Made by a program: the position numbers and the translations under genes
In this document: piece after piece, positions 59,252-64,000 of the stretch
How the letters are laid out: every line of letters starts with the position of its first letter
Numbering within the stretch: the first letter of the stretch is position 1
The notes under the pieces: generated by a model
Told to the model about the DNA's origin: nothing
The model's database searches: none
The model's input: only the letters and a program-made list of their open reading frames with translations
NCBI GenBank assembly: GCA_000687975.1
Contig: JIAB01000001.1
Span: 2,022,001-2,086,000 of the forward strand
DNA: 64,000 nt
Direction of reading: 5' to 3'
Origin: Lachnospiraceae bacterium AC2031
GTDB lineage: Bacteria > Bacillota > Clostridia > Lachnospirales > Lachnospiraceae

Positions 59252-59713
59252 ATGCCAGAAAATGATATAGTTGATATTAAGAAGAAACATGGGAAAACTA
59301 AAAAGAAGAAGTATCGCCATGTTTATACCGGGAGTGAGAAGGTCCGAATATTCTTTGGAGTTCTAGTAGCAATTGCTCTTATTGCCGTAGGTATTCATTA
59401 TATAACACGTCAGTTCACAGTAAATAATGAATATGACATGGAGGTTACGGCTGTTGTAACGAGTGTATCAAAAAAATATGATAAGGATGAAGATCAATAT
59501 AGGTATAGAGCGACGTATGAATACGAGGTTAGAGGACAAAAATATAATTACGTATCAAATTGGTCAAGCACACATTATGAAAAGGGTGACCAAATGTTAC
59601 TTTATGTTAATTCTGATAATCCCGGTGAAGTCAATAATTATAAATACCTCACTATAGGGGCATTTATCATAATAGCTGCAGTATTTGTACTATATTTTTC
59701 TTTCCGTTATTAA
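59252..59713 (+). CDS. DUF3592 membrane protein
   Basis: A 153-residue protein with a basic N terminus, one helix at residues about 32-52, a beta-rich middle (EVTAVVTSVSKKYDKDEDQYRYRATYEYEV in part, and THYEKGDQMLLYVNSDNPGE) and a helix at the end (about 131-150). It is paralogous to the reverse-strand gene at 54110. AAAGGAAG is the ribosome binding site. Function unknown. Confidence 0.85.
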   Translation: MPENDIVDIKKKHGKTKKKKYRHVYTGSEKVRIFFGVLVAIALIAVGIHYITRQFTVNNEYDMEVTAVVTSVSKKYDKDEDQYRYRATYEYEVRGQKYNYVSNWSSTHYEKGDQMLLYVNSDNPGEVNNYKYLTIGAFIIIAAVFVLYFSFRY

Positions 59714-59823
59714 AAGAAGTATTAAAAATGCACTTTCCAAAGATTCTGTGTAATGAAAGGAAAATGTATTACCGTGATATAAAGAAATTTATAATTTATT
59801 ATTTTATAAGGAGGTAAGAAAAA

Positions 59824-60969
59824 ATGGGTGTAAATCGTTTTGTGTTGAATGGGGTTTCGTATCATGGCCATGGTGCTATAAATGAAATTCCAGGAATCAT
59901 TAAGTCAAAAGGATTTAAGAAGGCTTTTGTAGCTTCAGATCCTGATCTGATTAAGTTTGGGGTTACGACAAAGGTTACTGATTTGTTGGAACAGAATGGG
60001 ATTGAATATGAAATATATTCAGATATTAAGCCTAACCCAACCATTGAAAATGTACAGAGTGGCGTTGCAGCTTATAAGGCATCTGGTGCAGATTTTATGA
60101 TCACTATAGGTGGCGGTTCATCTATGGATACAGGAAAAGGAATAGGTATCATAGTAAATAATCCAGAGTATGCAGATGTTCGTTCTCTTGAAGGAGTTGC
60201 ACCAACAAAGAATCGTACAGTATTTACTATAGCAGTTCCTACAACAGGAGGAACTGGCGCTGAGTCAACAATCAATTATGTAATCACTGATGTTGAGAAA
60301 AAACGTAAATTTGTATGTGTAGACCCTAACGATATACCTGATGTAGCGGTTGTTGATCCGGATATGATGTCTACTATGCCTAAAGGCCTGAGTGCTTCAA
60401 CAGGAATGGATGCGCTGACACATGCCATCGAGGGTTACACCACAGCTGCAGCGTGGGAACTTTCGGATTGCTTGAATCTTGAAGCTATTAAGCTCATAGC
60501 CGCTAATCTTAGAAAAGCTGTTGAAAATGATCCTGAAGGTCGTGAAGGTATGGCGCTTGCACAATATGTTACGGCTATGGCATATTCAAATGTTGGACTT
60601 GGTATAGCTCATTCTATGGCACATACACTTGGAGCGGTTTATGATACACCGCATGGTGTTGCCTGCGCAATGATGCTTCCGATAGTTATGGAGTTCAATG
60701 CTGAGGCAACTGGAGAAAAGTTTAAATATATAGCAGAAGCATTTGGTATAGATACACAGGGAATGGATCAGGCTACATATCGAAAAGCAGCTATAGATGC
60801 TGTTAGACAGCTTTCTGTTGACGTGGGTATACCTACAAAGCTTGATAAGCTTAAAGAAGAAGATCTTGATTTCCTTTGTGAGTCAGCAGCTGCAGATGCA
60901 TGTGCGCCAGGTAATCCTAGAACTGCAAGTCTTGAAGAATTTAGAGAAATGTTTAAGAAATTGATGTAA
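59824..60969 (+). CDS. fucO: Lactaldehyde reductase (iron-containing alcohol dehydrogenase)
   Basis: The 381-residue enzyme aligns along its whole length with FucO: IGGGSSMDTGKGIGIIVNNPE, EYADVRSLEGV, PTTGGTGAEST, NYVITD then KRKFVCVDPNDIP, the iron ligands in MDALTHAIEGY and AHSMAHTLGAVYDTPHGV, and ending GNPRTASLEEFREMF. FucO reduces lactaldehyde to 1,2-propanediol in fucose and rhamnose breakdown. TAAGGAGGT is an excellent ribosome binding site. A terminator follows. Confidence 0.9.
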   Translation: MGVNRFVLNGVSYHGHGAINEIPGIIKSKGFKKAFVASDPDLIKFGVTTKVTDLLEQNGIEYEIYSDIKPNPTIENVQSGVAAYKASGADFMITIGGGSSMDTGKGIGIIVNNPEYADVRSLEGVAPTKNRTVFTIAVPTTGGTGAESTINYVITDVEKKRKFVCVDPNDIPDVAVVDPDMMSTMPKGLSASTGMDALTHAIEGYTTAAAWELSDCLNLEAIKLIAANLRKAVENDPEGREGMALAQYVTAMAYSNVGLGIAHSMAHTLGAVYDTPHGVACAMMLPIVMEFNAEATGEKFKYIAEAFGIDTQGMDQATYRKAAIDAVRQLSVDVGIPTKLDKLKEEDLDFLCESAAADACAPGNPRTASLEEFREMFKKLM

Positions 60970-60980
60970 TAAACTTATTG

Positions 60981-61009
60981 TTGCCAGGGGGATTTCCCCT
61001 GGCTTTTTG
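60981..61009 (+). terminator. Terminator after fucO
   Basis: GCCAGGGG (60983-60990) pairs with CCCCTGGC (60996-61003) and is followed by TTTTT. Confidence 0.92.
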
Positions 61010-61086
61010 ATAGCTTGCAAATTTTGTCCATACTATCGCTCACTTTAACTTACAGTATAATCAAGCAAGGTAAGCTCTATCGGAAG

Positions 61087-61959
61087 TTAAAATGACAGCT
61101 TTACTTGTTTTAGGAATTTCTCAGCTATAGGCGTAAAGGCCTGGTATTTGTTCCAGATAAGATACAGCTTTGTTTCCTGCTTTGGAGACAGCGGTTTGAA
61201 TACCAGGTCACTTTCTTCGGAACAGTTGATGAGATGTTCGAAAGTAAGGAGTATGCCGAGACCTTCTTTTGCAAACATAGAGGCATTATAAGAAAGCCGG
61301 AAAGAACCTTCCAGATGGAGTTTGGGATAGTGTTCTCCTGCCCATTCAGGTATTTCAATATTCCAGCTTTGTTCAGAGCAGTAAAGAGGCTGTCCAATGA
61401 GGTCAGTTGCTTTAATGCTCTTTTTCTTTGCCAATGGATGGGTTTTTAACATGACCGCTCCCCAGAGATCGGAATCGGGGAAAACAAGATATTCATATTT
61501 GTTTGTGTTTGGTGTCTCACATATTACTCCAAAATCCAGAAGCCCTTTGTCGAGTTTTTCCGTGACCTGTTCAGTGTCACCGCTGGTGATGTGGTATGTA
61601 AAGTTTGGATACCTATCCTTTAGTTTTTTTATCTCACGTGCAAGCAGACTGATCTGATAGGATTCTGCCAGACCGAAATAGATGTCTCCGCCCGTGATGT
61701 CATCGAGGGAGATGAATTCCTGTTCAATTTTATCTGCCATTGCTACAAGATCTTCTGCACGGTCACGCAGAAGCATACCCTCATCGGTAAGTTTGATGGA
61801 GAAACTGTGACGGATAAACAGTTTTTTACCCAGTTCATCTTCAAGTGATTTTAAGACCTTTGATAAGGTCGGTTGTGTAACATGTAGGATTTCCGCTGCG
61901 TGTGACATGTTTTCTTCTCTTGCAACTGCAAGAAAGTAGCGAAGGTTCTTTATTTCCAT
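61087..61959 (-). CDS. LysR-family transcriptional regulator
   Basis: The 290-residue protein has the N-terminal winged helix MEIKNLRYFLAVAREENMSHAAEIL and LHVTQPTLSKVLKSLEDELG, a linker helix, and a periplasmic-binding-like effector domain. It is divergent from the genes starting at 62094, with a perfect palindrome between them, so it probably controls that operon and itself. AAAGGAG is present on the reverse strand. Confidence 0.95.
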   Translation of the reverse strand: MEIKNLRYFLAVAREENMSHAAEILHVTQPTLSKVLKSLEDELGKKLFIRHSFSIKLTDEGMLLRDRAEDLVAMADKIEQEFISLDDITGGDIYFGLAESYQISLLAREIKKLKDRYPNFTYHITSGDTEQVTEKLDKGLLDFGVICETPNTNKYEYLVFPDSDLWGAVMLKTHPLAKKKSIKATDLIGQPLYCSEQSWNIEIPEWAGEHYPKLHLEGSFRLSYNASMFAKEGLGILLTFEHLINCSEESDLVFKPLSPKQETKLYLIWNKYQAFTPIAEKFLKQVKLSF

Positions 61960-61977
61960 CTTGGCAGCTCCTTTCTA

Positions 61978-62000
61978 TGATATTCCATTATGGAATATCA
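61978..62000. promoter_or_regulatory. Probable LysR operator palindrome
   Basis: TGATATTCCA (61978-61987) and TGGAATATCA (61991-62000) are perfect 10-base arms around TTA. It includes the LysR-type T-N11-A pattern (ATTCC...GGAAT). It lies 18 bases before the regulator's start and about 95 before the divergent gene. Confidence 0.75.
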
Positions 62001-62093
62001 CGATATTCATTTTATTTATTTGCGAAGATCATGTCAATGCATTATTCTTAAATCAGAAAGACAAAAGAATTGTTTTACAAGGGAAATGAACTT

Positions 62094-62321
62094 ATGGAAA
62101 TGGAACTGAAGGCAATGCTTGATAATCTGGCGGATGCAGGATGCACAAAACATGATGCTGAAATCGCAGGAGAACTATACAAAAACGGACAGGCAGATGA
62201 GCTGATCCGATTCTTAAAGAAATGCAGATGCAGCCTTATGGATGAGATGCATGAAAGCCAGAGAAAAGTAGATCGTATGGATTTCCTGATCCGGCGGGTG
62301 GAGAGGAAAGCGGCAAAGTAA
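62094..62321 (+). CDS. Small helical protein of the LysR-controlled operon
   Basis: A 75-residue helical protein (MEMELKAMLDNLADAGCTKH, ELIRFLKKCRCSLMDEMHESQ in part) with three cysteines; no named family. It is known to me only as a small open frame next to LysR and hydrolase genes in Clostridia. AAGGGAAA precedes the ATG at 62094; an open frame from 62070 is less likely. Eight bases separate it from the next gene's nominal frame. Confidence 0.65.
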   Translation: MEMELKAMLDNLADAGCTKHDAEIAGELYKNGQADELIRFLKKCRCSLMDEMHESQRKVDRMDFLIRRVERKAAK

Positions 62322-62343
62322 AAAAATTATGGAGGACAATGCA

Positions 62344-63342
62344 ATGATCAAAGAAGAACTGAAACTGGTACAGGAATGGGACAAGACTTTCGAAAAAAGT
62401 GATAAGGTAGATCACAGTAAGGTGACATTTGTAAACAGATATGGAATCACCCTTGCTGCCGATATGTATGTGCCGAAGAATGCGGAAGGAAAACTTCCGG
62501 CTATTGCAGTAAGTGGACCGTTTGGGGCTGTGAAAGAACAGTGTAGTGGATTATATGCGCAGACTATGGCAGAGAGAGGATTTCTGACGATCGCATTTGA
62601 TCCATCATTCACAGGCGAGAGCGGCGGAAATGTCAGATATATGGCGTCACCCGATATCAATACGGAAGATTTTATGGCGGCTGTGGATTTTCTTTCTCTG
62701 AATGAAAATGTAGATGCTGAACGAATCGGAATACTTGGCATTTGCGGATGGGGCGGCATGGCAATCAATGCAGCTGCACTTGATACAAGAGTAAAGGCAA
62801 CGGTGGCTTCCACCATGTACGATATGACAAGGGTGAATGCAAACGGATATTTTGACTCTGCGGATTCTGAGGAAGCTCGTTATGAGGCGAAGAAGGCACA
62901 GTGTGCACAGCGCTTGGAAGACCTTAAGAATGGCGAGTACAAGCTTGGCGGCGGTGTGGTTGATCCGCTTCCGGAGGATGCTCCATTCTTCGTGGTGGAT
63001 TATTATGATTATTACAAGACAGAGCGTGGATATCACGCAAGATCACTTAATTCCAATGGTGGTTGGAATGTGATTGGATGTGAATCGTTTGTAAATCAGC
63101 CAATCCTGAAGTATAGCAATGAGATCAGAAGCGCAGTTCTTCTCATTCATGGTGAGAAAGCACATTCCTGTTATTTCTCAAAGGACGCTTATGCTGCGAT
63201 GATAAAGGACAGCAAGTATACCGATAACAAGGAACTGATGATCATTCCTGATGCAGTACATACCGATCTGTATGACGGAGGTGGAAAGGATGCAATCCCG
63301 TTTGATAAACTGACTGAGTTTTACACGGAGTATTTGAAATGA
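62344..63342 (+). CDS. Alpha/beta hydrolase with cysteine nucleophile motif
   Basis: The 332-residue hydrolase has GPFGAVKEQCSGLYAQTMAERG, AFDPSFTGESGG, and the nucleophile elbow GILGICGWGGMAINAAA in which Cys replaces the usual Ser (G-I-C-G-W-G), then acid VLLIHGEKAHS and His IPDAVHTDLY. The Cys elbow is shared with dienelactone hydrolases. A long lid insertion lies around residues 165-225. The ATG at 62344 has GGAGG eight bases upstream; an ATG at 62329 is part of that site. Confidence 0.88.
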   Translation: MIKEELKLVQEWDKTFEKSDKVDHSKVTFVNRYGITLAADMYVPKNAEGKLPAIAVSGPFGAVKEQCSGLYAQTMAERGFLTIAFDPSFTGESGGNVRYMASPDINTEDFMAAVDFLSLNENVDAERIGILGICGWGGMAINAAALDTRVKATVASTMYDMTRVNANGYFDSADSEEARYEAKKAQCAQRLEDLKNGEYKLGGGVVDPLPEDAPFFVVDYYDYYKTERGYHARSLNSNGGWNVIGCESFVNQPILKYSNEIRSAVLLIHGEKAHSCYFSKDAYAAMIKDSKYTDNKELMIIPDAVHTDLYDGGGKDAIPFDKLTEFYTEYLK

Positions 63343-63902
63343 AAAGAACGATTTCTTTGATAATCTTAGTATTACTGTCTTGCACAGTACTTTCAGGCTG
63401 TGGAAAGACCGTAAAGGAAGTGGAACAGGCAAACCCTGTGAACACGGTTGATGCAGATGCAGAGGATACATCTGAGGAAAAGACTATTGATCAGAAGGCA
63501 GAGAAGCCGGAAACGATTACAGAATATGAAAGCGTCACAGAGCAGGAGAATGAGATTATCATGGTGATGACAATCAATAATAAAAAAGTAGATGTTACAT
63601 GGGAAAACAATGCCTCTGTTGCTGAACTGAAGGAGCTTGCAGAAGATGGGCTTACGATACCAATGTCAATGTACGGAGGATTTGAACAGGTAGGACCTAT
63701 CGGAAAGAGTATCACACGAGATGATAAACAGACGACTACGTCGGCAGGAGATATTGTTCTTTATTCAGGAAATCAACTTGTAGTATTTTACGGATCTAAT
63801 TCATGGGCATATACGAGAATAGGGAAAATAAACCTGACTGAGAAAGAACTAACGAATCTGCTTAGTAATGGTGACGTTACTATCACGCTAAGTATGGAAT
63901 AA
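63339..63902 (+). CDS. Cyclophilin-fold lipoprotein
   Basis: The 187-residue protein has a lipoprotein signal (LILVLLSCTVLSGC, lipobox Cys at about residue 21), an acidic linker and a cyclophilin-like domain: MTINNKKVDVTWENNASVAELKEL, MYGGFEQVGPIGKSI, AGDIVLYSGNQLVVFYGSNSWAYTRIGKI (in pieces). This family commonly accompanies flavodoxin or hydrolase genes under LysR control in Clostridia. The ATG overlaps the hydrolase stop (ATGA), so they are coupled. Confidence 0.88.
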   Translation: MKRTISLIILVLLSCTVLSGCGKTVKEVEQANPVNTVDADAEDTSEEKTIDQKAEKPETITEYESVTEQENEIIMVMTINNKKVDVTWENNASVAELKELAEDGLTIPMSMYGGFEQVGPIGKSITRDDKQTTTSAGDIVLYSGNQLVVFYGSNSWAYTRIGKINLTEKELTNLLSNGDVTITLSME

Positions 63903-63920
63903 GGAGGACACAAGTCTTTA

Positions 63921-64000
63921 GATGAAGCATATTCAATGGGGAATGCTAACTAATCAATGTTGCGTTATATCCGAAGTTAAAAACATTAGTGCCTTTGCAA
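63921..64000 (+). CDS. Possible gene start running off the window
   Basis: An ATG at 63921 opens a frame to the window's end (MKHIQWGMLTNQCCVIS start). GGAGG at 63903-63907 is somewhat distant. Too little is visible to identify it. Confidence 0.25.

Overview
The window looks like chromosome of a low-to-mid GC Gram-positive anaerobe of the Lachnospiraceae (Clostridia), most like Butyrivibrio or Pseudobutyrivibrio. This rests on an HU, RqcP-type S4 protein, DivIC, TilS, FtsH core block in clostridial order but without the sporulation genes that usually interrupt it; on a large exopolysaccharide (EPS) locus with membrane families common in Lachnospiraceae (DUF2142, DUF2304, probably DUF6077); and on AGGAGG-type ribosome binding sites. 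Genus assignment is inference. I see no rRNA, tRNA or CRISPR array.

Region 1 (1-23.3 kb) is an EPS/capsule locus, all on the + strand. It opens with the 3' end of a KdsD-like sugar-phosphate isomerase, an acyltransferase and a KdsC-like phosphatase (a Kdo-type pathway, unexpected in a Gram-positive). Then come a WbaP-type initiating sugar-phosphate transferase, several large multi-membrane proteins (one split in two, one carrying cell-wall-binding repeats), about eight glycosyltransferases, an extended SDR, a hexapeptide acetyltransferase, a Wzx flippase and a GtrA protein. A FdtB-like aminotransferase next to a GNAT-FdtA fusion predicts a 3-acylamino-3,6-dideoxyhexose in the polymer.

Region 2 (23.3-45.6 kb) is housekeeping: a remnant of an Rpn-type transposase/nuclease, TcdA, a DUF975-CmpB membrane fusion, an acyl-CoA synthetase-like ligase, a Na/Pi cotransporter, a MoxR-DUF58-VWA-VWA-TPR (Bat-like) operon, a condensation-fold acyltransferase with a zinc-ribbon membrane protein and an HSL-type esterase, an aldose epimerase-like protein, then hup-rqcP-divIC-tilS-ftsH. 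Two families of palindromic intergenic repeats (GGGGACGGTTCT type and ATGAGTC/GACTCAT type) are scattered from about 14 to 39 kb.

Region 3 (45.6-64 kb) is an accessory zone. A tight row of small hairpins follows ftsH. After it come an EamA transporter, a class C beta-lactamase-fold hydrolase, a GNAT and decayed gene pieces, a DUF1848 protein, bioB under a BirA-like operator, an aldo/keto reductase and a glycosyltransferase. A run of small orphan genes follows (an SMI1/KNR4-like protein, a CHAP amidase, two DUF3592 proteins and unknowns) that resembles a collection of immunity or defence genes. The window closes with a ProC-family reductase, FucO-like lactaldehyde reductase, and a LysR regulator divergent from a small gene, a cysteine-nucleophile hydrolase and a cyclophilin-fold lipoprotein.
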